64,000 nucleotides of DNA. Origin: Clavelina lepadiformis (taxonomy: Eukaryota; Chordata; Ascidiacea; Aplousobranchia; Clavelinidae). Numbering within the stretch: position 1 is the first letter of the stretch; each line of letters begins with the position of its first letter. Below are positions 1-13,400 of this stretch, piece by piece. Where the stretch lies: positions 23,250,001 to 23,314,000 of the forward strand of contig NC_135242.1 in assembly GCF_947623445.1 (NCBI RefSeq). Reading direction: 5' to 3'. Position numbers and translations under genes: made by a program. The notes under the pieces were generated by a model, which was not told where the DNA came from, did no database searches, and saw nothing but the letters and a program-made list of their open reading frames with translations.

Positions 1-158
1 ATGGGAGTTGTGACAAATTTATATAATTTTTTGACGTAATTCCATCAGCCTCAGACAGTCAGAATTCAGAGGCTTTAAGTTATATGAAAGGCATGATGTT
101 TTTCCATGCAATATTATTTCTGCAACTATTTACCCTCATCAATAATTTTTTTTTAGGC

Positions 159-1166
159 ATGTTTGTTAAAGCCATTCCTGTCCTGTCGACAACTGTGATG
201 CGAGCGGTAATTGTGTCAAAGTTTGGCGGTCCCGAAGTGCTAGAGGTGAGACGTGATATCCCGATACCGAAGCCTGAAGCAAGTGAAGTGCTGATAAAAG
301 TTGCTGCAATCGGCATTAATCCGGTTGATACTTACATTAGGGCGGGCAACTATGGTCGTCTACCCGAATTACCTTACATCCCAGGTAATGATGTGGCTGG
401 AACAATCGTGCAAGCAGGCGCCGACGTAAAAAACTTTAAAGAAGGTGACAGGGTTGCCACTTTCATGCGAGTCAAAAGTGGAGCGTATGCTGAGTACTGT
501 GTTACACATCCTGATTGGCTAATTCAAATTCCGGAGAATTGTGACTTTCGAAAAGGCGCCGCGGTTGGCGTCCCATACTTCACAGCTTATAAAGCTCTTC
601 TTTTAAAAGCGAAAGCGAAACCAACCGATGTTGTTTTAGTTCACGGAGCAAGTGGAGGCGTTGGACTCGCAGCGTGTCAGCTGGCACTGTCACAAGGAAT
701 GACGACACTTGGAACTGCTGGATCTGAAGAAGGTATGGAGGCTCTACGTGGCCTGGGAGTACATCACGTCTTTAACCACAAGGAAGAGGGCTACACGGAG
801 AAAATTACCAAAGTTACTGGCGGGGGACCTACTATTATCTTGGAAATGCTCTCGAACGTGAACCTAAATGAAGACCTTAAGCTGTTGGCACCAAATGGAG
901 TCGTGGTGGTTGTCGGTTGTCGAGGAACGATTGACATAAACCCACGACTGCTTATGGCAAAAGAAACGCAGATTCAAGGGGTAGCCTTGGGTGTGTCCCA
1001 ACCAGAGGAATTTGCTCTTATGAATCGGGCAATAAGTGCTGGGTTGAAGCAAGGCTGGCTGGACCCAGTTGTCGGCAAGGAGTTCTCTTTGAACAATGCA
1101 GCACGCGCACATGAAGAGATTATTCATAACACTGGTGCAAAGGGAAAAATGGTTTTGATTGTTTAG
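159..1166 (+). CDS. CRYZ: Quinone oxidoreductase, zeta-crystallin type
   Basis: The product is an NADPH-dependent quinone reductase of the zinc-free medium-chain dehydrogenase/reductase family, expected in the cytosol. The N-terminal GroES-like half includes FGGPEVL and GDRVAT. The Rossmann half includes the cofactor loop HGASGGVGLAACQ, and the protein ends in GKMVLIV. From the ATG at 159 it has 335 residues; from the more conserved ATG at 198 (MRAVIVSKFGGPEVL) it has 322, close to the human length. A good acceptor (poly-T then AG at 155-156) lies just before the first ATG, so the frame that stays open upstream is probably an intron or a trans-splice leader region. The whole coding region is one exon, whereas the vertebrate gene has many introns. 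UGGT follows in the same direction about 0.3 kb downstream. The family call is firm; one-to-one orthology is likely. Confidence 0.93.
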   Translation: MFVKAIPVLSTTVMRAVIVSKFGGPEVLEVRRDIPIPKPEASEVLIKVAAIGINPVDTYIRAGNYGRLPELPYIPGNDVAGTIVQAGADVKNFKEGDRVATFMRVKSGAYAEYCVTHPDWLIQIPENCDFRKGAAVGVPYFTAYKALLLKAKAKPTDVVLVHGASGGVGLAACQLALSQGMTTLGTAGSEEGMEALRGLGVHHVFNHKEEGYTEKITKVTGGGPTIILEMLSNVNLNEDLKLLAPNGVVVVVGCRGTIDINPRLLMAKETQIQGVALGVSQPEEFALMNRAISAGLKQGWLDPVVGKEFSLNNAARAHEEIIHNTGAKGKMVLIV

Positions 1167-1475
1167 TAAATACACTCCAGCACATAAAGGAAAATATCCT
1201 GCCTGCAACCACTAACACGGCTTATAGCTTACATATAATATTATGCATGGTTTAAATTTTATGGCGTATGTTGAGTGCAGTTTATTTTGCAGATAATATT
1301 CTGTTTCTATTTCTATAATTTCACTAAAGTAATTTACAGTTGTTGCATTTTTTGTTCAGTGTTTTCAGAGCATTTTTCCAGATATATTATGAATTTAATT
1401 CTAGACAAAAAACTTATGCAATATAATTTTATTTGATGCAGGAATAGGATGTGCATGTATTGGTAGGGTTCAAAC
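1167..1475. other. CRYZ-UGGT intergenic gap
   Basis: This AT-rich spacer holds no gene. A pyrimidine-rich tract ending in TGATGCAG at about 1441 sits 34 bases before the UGGT ATG. It could be the acceptor of a 5' UTR intron or a spliced-leader site, which would allow the two genes to be co-transcribed. No convincing AATAAA was seen after CRYZ. Confidence 0.4.
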
Positions 1476-4400
1476 ATGAAGCGGTTATTTGTTTTTGTTG
1501 TTGCGTACTTGGCTAGTTGGCCATTGGTAGATTGTAAATCAAAACCAGTTATAGCCGGTCTAAGCTCAAAATGGCCGGACACACCTATAATTCATGAGGC
1601 CAGGTTGGTTGCATTTTATTTTTTTGCAAATATCTTGGTTACTTTTTTAATCTTTTGCACAACGAAGTTAGACTTTATGGTGGCTGAATTTAAATTGGTT
1701 TCCAACCCTAACCCCCAAAATAAATGCGAACACGAACAAATTAGGAAAACAGTGAACATCTCACCCCTTGAAATCTAATCTGTGTTCTGTTTGGAAATCT
1801 ATAATTTAAATTGTATTCCTACATCACTGTTCCATTTTGTACTTTTTGTTAATATTATGATTAGCTTGCGATGTTTTTATTTACAGTTTTCTACTTTCAG
1901 TGAATTTTTAGCAGAAGAGAGTGAGGATTTATTTTGGAAATTTGTCGACACAATTGTCATGTTTCAAATCTACCAATCAGAGTCCTCACCTCGGATGCAT
2001 CACGAAGCAATCTTAAAAGCTGCAACTTTAAGCGGAATCAACGACCGACTAAAGAGAAACTTGCTCAAGTTTACGCTGGCCTTGCGGACATATTCACCCA
2101 CCGTAGAAATGTTTCATCAAGTCAGTATAGTCTGTATTTTATGTTGAATTTTTACATCATGAAGTTGCTTGAAGACCAGTTTACCACAATGCATTATTTG
2201 TGGTGTGTTTTTTAAGCGTTTTAGTGCTCATAGTGAACTGATTTAACTGCCCTTGTTGGTCTATGCTACGATATTTAATCTTGCAATATATCAGGTTGTG
2301 AAATTACCATGTTATTCTTTATCCTGGTTTATACAATATGTTGTTTACAATCAGCTTTGAGTGAGTATAATAAAGAAATTGCTAAATCCTGTTGATTTGT
2401 TTTCTCAGCTCGCTCAGCATAACAGTCCATCTCAGTGTGAGTTGTTTTATGATGTCCATGGAGATGTAACTTGTGCAAAGGAAGATTTGGATGGTTTGAT
2501 AGAGAAAGCAAAAGCAGAGAAGAAAGCGCCTTCTTCGTTTCATAGAGATCACATATATCCTGGTTTGTCAGTTTATTCAATTAATGTGTTTTAGTCATTA
2601 TTTCATAAGATATTTCAGCTTGTAACTATGTGTGTAAATTACATGTTCTTTTTTTTGCCAGATGCTTTTCTGACAAGGAAAGCGATTTTGGAAGTTTTAA
2701 CACCATATTCTTGTTGCAGTGTCACGGTCCCTCAATGAAACTGTCATCCTCTACGGGGATATGACATCTCTTGACTTCAAGCTCGCTCATGAATATCTAA
2801 AGAAGAAAGCAGAGGATGGTGTTTTTCGATATGTGCTTCGTCATTTTGTGAAAAACAGGCCGGAAAGAAAAGCAAGATTATCAGGTATATCTGTAACTAA
2901 GCACAACAGGAATCCAGTCGCATGTGAAATAAGTCTATGGGCGCTTAAAAGCTCAATATCTACGAGTACAGTCATAAATTTTGTTGTTATTAAACTGACA
3001 CATTTTTTTTATTTGTTTTCCAACCTCAGGTTATGGCATTGAACTTGCAATTAAGAGTACGGAATATAAAGCTGTGGACGACAGCCAAGTTAAGAGTAAG
3101 TTGATGACATCATTGGATCATCATAATGACATCATCATTGAAAGCTACATATGTTTATGTCGTTAAAAGACTTGATTGAACGTCGACTGTATTTAGGTGA
3201 TTCTGATGCTGGTACGACAGCGGATGACGATGATGTTGAACTAGAAGGTTTTGATTTTGCCATGCTTCGTCGACGTTACCCTGACATGTCGTCACAGTTG
3301 ACTGAGTTTCGCAATCATCTGATCGATTCCACCAATGAAATGCAACCAATGAAAGTTTGGCAACTGCAGGACCTAAGCTTTCAGGTTTAATTTGATTTTG
3401 CGATTTTTCACTCTCTGTGGCTGGTGTTACTTTAATTTGACAAACCTGATCACTGTCTGGTGATGTGGTGTGCTAGGAAACTTACTTCCGTGAGATTTTA
3501 TTAGCTTTATCAGCAGGCATAGTTTTTTGATAAATACAAATTAACAAAACCCACTCCTGTGTTTTGATGTAATTTGTTGTAAGAAATGGTTGATGCAAAC
3601 AATCTCAACACTTTGTTCCCTTAGGCAGCAGCCAGAGTATTAAGTTCCCCTCCAGAGGACCAGTTGAAAGTGCTCAGGGACATAAGTCAAAATTTTCCGA
3701 TAAGAGTTCGGTAAGTGGCAAACATATTTTGTACTGAATAAACAGTGAATATTTCGGCCATGTTTAATTGAATTTAAATTGTTCAGGTCACTGGTGAAAC
3801 AGCAAGTCCCTGATGAAGTAAGAAAGGAGATCCAGAAAAATCAACAGGTTAATTTTTTAATTTTATTAAATGGTTTGTCTCCGATATGTTGTGCAACTTG
3901 TGGTTCTTACTAAGTTATGATTTCTATGGCATGATTTACAATTCACAGGAAATATAAACCATGTAAATTAGTGCATAAATTATGAAAATACTACGTGGGA
4001 AAATTCGAAGTTAACTTTAAAAATCATATGGTTAAAATGACAAGTGCAGGGAACATGTTTATTTATTTACAAGTTAATGTCACACACTTCGAACATAAAT
4101 ATTTTGTACTGTGTAGAAAATAAAATTACGGAATTAATTATTATGCAATGAAATTTACTTTTGCTATTTTTGCAACCGTATAATATTATTATGCTAAAAA
4201 ACACAGATTATAACAGACAATTGTAATCCTGTAGTGATGATAACACAAACCATGACCCACTGGTTACCGATGCAATTATATCGTAGTTTTTCTCAGAAGT
4301 TGATCTCGATTCAGGGGATTCCCTCTTCATGCTAAACGGAATGACAATTGATCTCGATGATATGGACATGTTTGAGTAAGGCCACCCGACATTGCTTGTC

Positions 4401-7400
4401 TTAGAAATCCAAAACCTTAATTTAAACCTTGTAGCAAGCAGATATTATTAAAGCCTGGTAGTTGTTTTCCTGGGACTAATTTATAAAAGAGGGCTTGTTT
4501 TGATGTTGATGAAAATTCTTTTGTGATTTAAAAAAATCTTTAAAGGTGCCTCGCATCAGTGCCAAGTGGCAAGCAATGTTGTTGTGGTGATATTGATTTT
4601 TTTTATATAATTACTAATTTAAACTTAAATTTTTAGCAATTTCTTCGCCACCGACTTGCCCCTGGTGGATTTATGTTAAAAATCAACCAATTACCGATTA
4701 ACATTGACCAGTTTGATTTATTTGCGTGAGTTTTAGACGTGGTGATGCCTGGTAGTAGGTTGAAATTTGTATTCGTCGGCTAGCTTTAGCAGTGGTAGAT
4801 CTAGGATGGTCATGGGCTAATCAAGTTCATTTGGTTGCTGTAGTAGATTTAGCAATTTTAGCGCTCGATAATAATTAATCACATTGGGTTAAAATCCGTG
4901 TTATGTTTTCAAAAGTCACAAATGCATTTGAGTGTGGATTTTATGCAGGTTACTTGACTTACTCAAGGCCGAAGGTAGCTTGATTGGTGGCTTAAAGAAG
5001 CTTGAACTTAAAGGAAAAGTGCTGCAGAAAGTGATGAAATTGAACATCAAAGCAAGCTCAAATGACAAACATTTACTTGACATTCGTGATTCTTCCATTG
5101 TGGTGGGTTTAACAAAACCAAAAAAAATTTTTGCTTGAAGTATCCTAATTTTGTAAGTTAACAAGATTTCCCTCGAACTTTTTCTGCCAAAAAAAGGATT
5201 TAGTTTGAGAGATTTCCTTGAAAACGTAAAGTTTTGTAAATCTTGAACTTATTTTTTATACCACCAGTGGGTCAACGATATTGAACACGATGAGAAATAC
5301 ACTCGGTGGCCGGCCAACGTCCATGAACTTCTTCGTCCTGCCTTTCCTGGTACCTTGAGAAGGATCCGGAAGAACATGTTCCATCTTGTCTTCCTTATCG
5401 ATCCTACTCACGAGGATGCGAAATATTTAATTGAATCAGCCGAGATATTCTGGGCAAATGATGTTCCATTAAGAATAGGTTATTAACTATAATTGATTGC
5501 TGTTATAGTTGTTTTATTAGCAACAGACCAACGTAACTGGTCCCATTTCATGAGGTTTTTTAGCAAAATCAGGATTTTGTATCATATCTGTGGGTGCTAT
5601 TGTCTGCAAATTCAACCCATTTGCCACGTTACCAACTAAAAATGATATTTTTAACCATTCAGTGATTTGTTCCTCTTCATTTTGCCATTACTAAGCTATG
5701 CTTTTTACCAGTATTCAGTAACAATCTGAATGACTGCTTACTTTTGTGACGTCATTGAACACGGTAATGCAACATTTAAGACCAACAACTCTCTGATCAA
5801 ATTTCAATACATAAAAACAGCATTAAAAGTCTTTCGAAACCAAAACAATCATTTTAATGATAAATTGATCTTCATTGTTGCTGCTTGGTCCGATAACCAG
5901 TTTGTTCCTGATTGCAGGATTCTCGTTCCTCGTCGATGATGAAAAAGAAGCTGATGGCAACGAAGATGCGGGTGTTGCTCTCGTGCGAGCTTACAACTTT
6001 GTTCGGGATGAACTGGACGACAACAGCAAGGCTTTTAGCTTTTTGACCGGGGTGAAATGCTTTTTACTTAATCTACGTTAATGTAATGTAATAAACAGAT
6101 TGGATTGGTTCCGTGAGACCTTTACAGATTTTATGCTTATTTTGATTGATAGTTTTGACATTTGAAGTGTGAATTTGAATTGAAAATGAATTTGTCATTG
6201 TGCATGACTATGAAGATGAACCATAATCTTAAAGGCATTTGTTTTAGATTTATAAATCTTTAAATGATGATGAGACGATCTCAGTAGACCACATCAAAAC
6301 GAGGATCCAGAAGAAATTTAAACACGCAGATCTCGATGAAATTCTCAGCCCAGAGTAAGAAATAATCACAAATATATTTTGTCAAAAAGGTTTTTCAAAT
6401 TGTGCGTTGGATAAAGTGTAGAAGTATTTTAAATTTGACTTTTCAATTTTGCGTTAAAATTTTGCAGTTCAGAATTTGACGAGAACCGTGCTTTTGGGAA
6501 AGCTTATCACACCAGGTCCGGCCTTGAAGGACCGATCAATGTGTTGATGAATGGAGCTCTTCTTACCGATGATGAAATTTCACCAGATAATTTTGAACAG
6601 GTTTCTACGCTTAAATTTTTCGCTTGCAAAGTGCTTGGTAGTTTAAAAGGTTGCTTTATGGAAAACTTGTTTAACATCGAATTATGAAAAAAATTTCCAG
6701 CATTTGTGTGTCTCCTACCAAAAATACATTTTATTGTAATCTCCATTGTCACACGGTGTTATTGTTAAAAGACGGTGATCGAGAAAATTTTGGAGTCGAC
6801 TCCGTCACTGCAGCGGGCAGCTTACATGGGCCAGCTGACCAATGATATGAAAGCCCTCGATTATCTGATGTCTCTGCCAGAGGTTGTACCCAGGTTCAAC
6901 AACAGGATCCTTTTCGCAGCAAATAACTTCATCAACTTCCTCGGAAACGATCATGGAGGTGAGGATGGCAAGATCTTTTTATCAGATAAAGAAATTAGTT
7001 TATTATCTGTTACGTATATTTTCTGTGTCTTTTTGGTATTGTTGATGTGTCGTATGTTACGTTGTGTGGTTTTGACTGGTGTGCAACATTACTGTTTCTT
7101 TTTTCAGAAGCTGTTTATAGAAATGTGGGAGATTTTTCAAAACTTTCCTCGACTGACAAAAGTGCCACTTTGAGCAGCGAGCTTAGTGGCCTGTAAGTAA
7201 AATATACTCGTTAATCATCACACATTCCTATAATGTTTACCTTGACATAAAACTTACTCAAATCTGTTGTCTCTTCTTCTGTGATGACATCACACACTTG
7301 TGGTTCAGGTATTTATCGAAGAGCGACAGCCTAAAGCATGTGAGGCCCGTTACAATGTGGATTGTGGCAGACGTGGAGACAGCCAGTGGACGTGACTTTG

Positions 7401-10400
7401 TCCACAATGCCCTTCGTCATTTGGTTAGTAGAAACGTATCATGTGAATATCATATCATGCTCTTCATACGTTAATTAACCAACCAATTAATTATCCAACT
7501 TTGAAATTATCAAACGACGGTGGTGTTGTGTTGGCACCAATGTTCTTATTTTTCAATTGTTCTTATTTTTCCATATCCCCGCGAGTGTAAATTCATCAGG
7601 TCATGCAACGACCTGTTGAAAAGAATGAATTAACTTTTACATTAGCTCGCTACCAATAATTTTTCATATAATAATAATATGTACTTATAATAATATTAAC
7701 TCTAATGAAAGCATCTTTTTTTTAAATCTGCGTTTCAATTTGAATATTGGTTTTATTTTACAGAAAATAAGCAGTTCATGCAGGATCGCCATTATCCATA
7801 ATCCAGGATCAGAATTCAAGTTGGAATCTGCAACTTTTGTAAAAGCTTTTGAAGCTGCTCTGGCAACGTTGAAAAATAACAATGCCAGAAATTTCATCTC
7901 AAAATTGGTATACTGCTGTGAACATTTTTATGCAGTAAACTTTATAGTGTTTTAAATAACAACTAAAGTGTTTTGAAAATGGGTATTAATAAAAACTATC
8001 TTTGAAGTAGTTATAAAATTACGGTGAAACAAGAAAAATTTTACGTCTTCAAATTTAGATGAAAGAAGAAAACGCTCAACAAATAATTTCCGGAGAGAAA
8101 TCTTTGTCAGATTTCTATGTTGGTGGAATGAATGTTGGGGAATTTGAGAAAATGATGAAGTCGGACGATTTCCCGTACATCTATTCTCACGCTGATTGGT
8201 GTACGTCAGTTCTTGGTCTAAGGCCGGGGCAAAGTGCTGTGGTTGCGAGTGGCAAAGTAAGTGGTGCAAGGGGCAATGGTTAACTAGTGCTGGCTTATAG
8301 ACAGTAGTTAGTTAACGAATAGGTAGTTAACAGAATTAACGAATAGATAGTTAACAGTAATACACAATTGAAAAGAGTTAAGCAGAAACGTTAAATACTT
8401 TTTGGGTGTCGTTTAATTTTTTTAATTCACTTGATAATATTAATTGAAAGTTGTTAACTTTGATTAACACTACTTAGCTTCCAAACAAACATTAACATAC
8501 CTTCCAGTGTAAACTTACAAACGTAATTGTATCCAATTAATCCAATTGGTCAATAAAAAAGATTTACGCTGATTAATATTTATGTTATGGTGTTTTGTTC
8601 TCTCCAAACAACACTATGTTTGTGTGATGTTGAATTTACGAAGTGTAATATTTCTTTGAATCAAGGTCATTGGTCCATTAAACCCCGGTGAGAAGTTTCT
8701 CGTCGACGATTTCAATCTCATCGAATCAACTTCCTACTCCAGCTCTTCGGAAGTCCAAGATGCAGTCAATGGTTTAGGATTTGAAGCGCCAAAATGTAAT
8801 TATTTCGCGGTTGAATCTTGAAATTTACACCATTTGCATAACTTACTACTTTCTGTTTAAGAAAATCTGCAAAACACACCACAGTTGTGTTTTCAAATAT
8901 TGTACAAAGAATTGCTGTTTAAGACAATACATGTATATGTGTGAGTTGCTTCCAGTGTGGAAATGTTTTTGCCTTATTTTATGCTTCTTTTCATCATGCG
9001 TACATTATTCTTTTTAAAAAATTTTCAATTAAGTAATTATGGTATATTTAAAATTTGATAATTTTATCTAATTATTGTTTTCAAGCATTGTATTCATATT
9101 TAATTTTTATTTTTTTCTAATATCACAGTAAGTGACCTCATAATGAAGTTGACCTCTCATCTTTTGTCGCAAAACAAAATCGAAGCTGAACGTCGAGATA
9201 TTTCTCGCTACAGCGACCGCCATAGCGTCGTGAAGTTGCCGAGCAGTGCAGGAGAAGATTCCTCTTATGACATCACACTGGTGGTTGACCCAGCCAGTGA
9301 AAAAGCTCAGGAAATTGTGCCGGTTGTTATGGTCAGTCTGATTACGCTGCACAATTCGTAACAGTTAGTACAGAGCTTTTATGATAACATAATTGAGGTG
9401 TCTGTTGAAAAAATAAGTGCACCTCATTGCAAAAGGTTGCATCAGAGGAAAATGTATTATATTTTGACTCTAGCGGCAGTTTAAAGCTGCATGTGCTTTT
9501 ATTGTAACATCGTTAAGGTGATTAGTTCGCGAAGGTTTGCAGCAAGAAATAAAACTACTTCATCTGTAGGCACATTCAAATATCTTTGATGATCACTTTT
9601 TCACTTTCATAGATATTAAAAGAAGTGCTCGATGCCAACGTGAAGATTTTTATGAATTGCCGTGAGAAATTATCGGATATGCCGATCAAGCGATTTTATC
9701 GATTTGTTCTTGAACCAGAGTTGACTTTCAAGGTGATGCTTGAACCCAATTTTACAAATTATTTTTTGGTTTCTCTTTACAACCGGTTAATATGTTCCTG
9801 CTTGTAAACAGAAAATGTAAAATATGTGTGATTAGAAGTTGAAAACGTTGAAAAGTGGAAAAAAAAGTTGAAAAGTTTCCGAAAAAAGTTGAAAAGTTCT
9901 GTTTCCTTCATCCCTAAATCTCTTTCTTATTGAAGGTTGACAACAGCTTCTCAGATGGTCCGTTAGCAAAATTCTTCGACATGCCGTCAAAGTCAATATT
10001 AACGTTGACAATGCATCCACCAGAGGGCTGGATGGTGGAGGTGGTAGAGGCAGTTCACGATCTTGACAACATTCGTCTCGAAAAAATCCGCAGCAAAGTT
10101 GTCACGGCAGAATATGAACTTGAATATCTGGTGTTGGAAGGGCACTGCAGGGACCTAACCACAGGTTTGTTAAAATTTGAACAAGATTTGCAACTTCACA
10201 GGGGCTTGTATTTATAATATGATGTATAAATAGGCATTATGGTTGATTTATAACTTTTGTGATTGATCTGTGATTTGTAAGGTCTGTAATTTGTAAGTTT
10301 GGTTAGTTACCGGTATTAGTTAATTAGCCATAAATTATTCTCGAAACTTATTCTTAAAACGAAACTATTTTTATAGTATTGTGCTCATAAGCTTGATCAT

Positions 10401-13400
10401 CACCTGCATTGAGATTTCATTAAAAAAACAAAATAAATTATAAAAATCAGTAAAATTACTTGTAACGTTGAAACCCAGGTAGTCCGCCACGTGGACTTCA
10501 ATTCACCCTCGGTGCCACCCCTGACACGGTTGCCGTGGATACCATCGTCATGGCAAACTTGGGATACTTTCAGTTGAAAGCAAACCCTGGTGTTTGGTAT
10601 TTGAACCTTCGTGAGGGTAAATCACGTGATATCTATCAGATCACGTCACATGATAGCACGGACTCATTAAATGATGACGTCATAATCTTGATGGACAGTT
10701 TTAAAAGCAAAGTGATATTAATTAAGGTATTCCATTGTTCCTATTTGGTCGTTAGCGCAGAGTACTTTGGTTTTACCTTAAAGTAACAAAAGGTTAAAAG
10801 AACGTTGCAAAGTGTCCATAGACATTTCATTACTTAGGTTTCGCGCTTAGGTTTCGTTTCATTACTTAGGTTTCACGAAATCATAGTTATGTCATCAGTT
10901 CCTTATCTGTCATCATTTTCTCACATCATCTCCAGTTTCAGTGCAAATGTCATAAAAATGAAGTTTTAGAAAGTTATCGAAATGTGAAATGAAATTATGT
11001 GTGTCATCTTGGGGTTTAAAATTTTAGGGGAAAAGATTGCTGCAATAAACTGCATCACTGTGCTGTAATATCACGTCATGTTTTAATAATTCGGTTTATA
11101 CAATGTGTCTCGTAACACACCGAACCCTTCCGTAATGCAAATCTGCACATCTCAGGTGTCGAAACGTCCGGAGAAAATCGGATCGTCGTTGATCGAAGAA
11201 GATGACACGGAACCGGAAGAGGAAAAAGAAGGCGGAGGGATCTGGGATTCAGTTAAAAGGTGGATTGAAACGCGGTTGTCGTAAGTTTAAATAAAAAATT
11301 AAAAGCAAAATAAAAATTCTTGCTCTTATCTTTTACGGTTGCTGTCCTGGTTAAATATTGTTTTTTATCTTCAGCACGATTACCGGTGGTGGGAGTAAAA
11401 CTCAGGCGGTTGAAAATGCAGAGTCATCCACCGATGTGATCAACATATTTTCCCTCGCATCGGGACATTTATACGAGCGCTTGATGAGGATTATGATGCT
11501 TAGTGTCATGAGTCAGACTAAGACAAGGGTCAAATTCTGGATCCTGAAAAATTACATCTCGCCGCAGTTCAAGGTGGGATTTTAATTTTTTCAGTCTTGA
11601 ACTTGAAATTGATCTGCAGCATGCTGCACAGCACCAACTAGTAATGAGAAATCTTCACTAAATTCAGAGCAATTGAACCAGATTGTTTCTACGAGTAATA
11701 ACTTTCATTACCTTGAGGTTGCTCCATTCGACCAAGGACATGCAGACGTGCTGTGTGAAATAATTTAACAAGGGACAGAACGTGGCATAAACAGCTAATC
11801 GTGCTTTGATATTTCAGGATTTTATACCTCATTTAGCAAAGGAATATGGCTTTGAATATGAGCTGATCCAGTACAAGTGGCCGAGATGGCTTCACCAGCA
11901 AACTGAAAAGCAAAGAACTATGTGGGGGTGAGTTGTGCTTTTTATTCATTCATAAAGACTTTGTGGCAATTTTATAGAATGCTCATGCATTCTAGAAAAG
12001 GAAGCATTCATTCTAGAAAACGTTCATGAGCATTGAGCTCACAAAAACCATCACGTCACATTTAATCACGTCAGCATCACATTTACATATTTACAACTGA
12101 ACTAAAAACATCATTAAATCTGTTATTTCGTTAAAATCTCAGATACAAGATTTTATTCCTTGACGTCTTGTTCCCTCTGAGTATCGACAAAATCATATTC
12201 GTCGACGCTGATCAGATTGTGAGGGCTGACTTGAAGGTGGGCTTTTATTGCTTATTATTGAACAGATTACATTCTATCGCTGCATATAATAGATATTGTT
12301 AACTTGTTATAAATGGATCGGTAGCGGTGTTAGTTGGTTGTTGATGTCTTTGGCAAAGACACGAAATCATTGAAGTGAGTTACTTTCCTTGCTTCAGGAG
12401 CTGCGTGATCTTGATCTCGAGGGCAACCCCTATGGTTACACCCCCTTCTGTGACGACCGAAAAGAAATGGATGGATTCAGGTTCTGGAAAGGGGGGTACT
12501 GGGCCAGTCACCTAGCAGGGAGAAAATATCATATTAGGTGATGGTTGGATATATTATTTCGTTTTGTTCGAAATTTAAAACTTGAAATTTCAGGCTGCAC
12601 TCAACTATAATTGTGATACTTCAAGGATTGGATAAACATATAAGTTAATTAATTATAAAATTACCACTTTTTCTGGACAAAATTAAAAATCTTGATTTTG
12701 AAATTGCAGCGCCATCTATGTTGTGGATTTAAAAAAATTCCGCAAGATCGCTGCCGGTGACCGACTTCGTGGACAATATCAGGGACTTTCCCAGGACCCG
12801 AACTCTCTGGCCAACCTGGACCAAGACTTACCGAACAACATGATACATCAGGTTGGAATAAAATCCCTTCCCCAGGAGTGGCTGTGGTGCGCCACCTGGT
12901 GTAGTGAGGAATCAAAGAGCAGGGCGAAGACAATTGATTTGGTAAGATGTCTATGTAAAACTATCAAATTTAGAAAAACTGTCGATTTTAAAAAAGCTGC
13001 TGTTATACATTTGGAGCAAAACTATGTTTTGTCCTGTTGACTTTGATTTGATATTTCGACTTAAATTTGACTTTTTCCGACTTTTCAAAGTGCAATAATC
13101 CGCTGACAAAGGAGCCGAAATTGGAGGCTGCGGTTCGAATCGTTCCAGAATGGACAAACTACGACGAAAAAATTAAAGCTCTCCATGAAAGAGTGGAAAA
13201 TGCAAATAAAACCGACAAGTCTAAAGGTAAGTTTACCTTCATCAAATAAACCAAGATAAGATGCTGCGTATGCGTCCCCACTTTTTTCGCTGAGATTTAC
13301 CCATTCTGTATGTTGCAGAAAAAACAGTTGCTTCTCATGAGAAAGGTGAGTGTTGCGTTCTTAGCATCCGGCTTCAAAATTGTGTCGATTCTCTTAATTT

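Noticed and set aside
2662-2719. An upstream acceptor (TTTTGCCAG) that would extend the UGGT exon at 2720 by 58 bases
   Set aside because: The extension shifts the frame and runs into a stop soon after, while the acceptor at 2719 keeps phase and matches UGGT.
13129-13143. B-box-like GGTTCGAATCG suggesting a tRNA or SINE
   Set aside because: It lies inside the conserved UGGT exon encoding AAVRIVPEW, and no A box or tRNA fold accompanies it.
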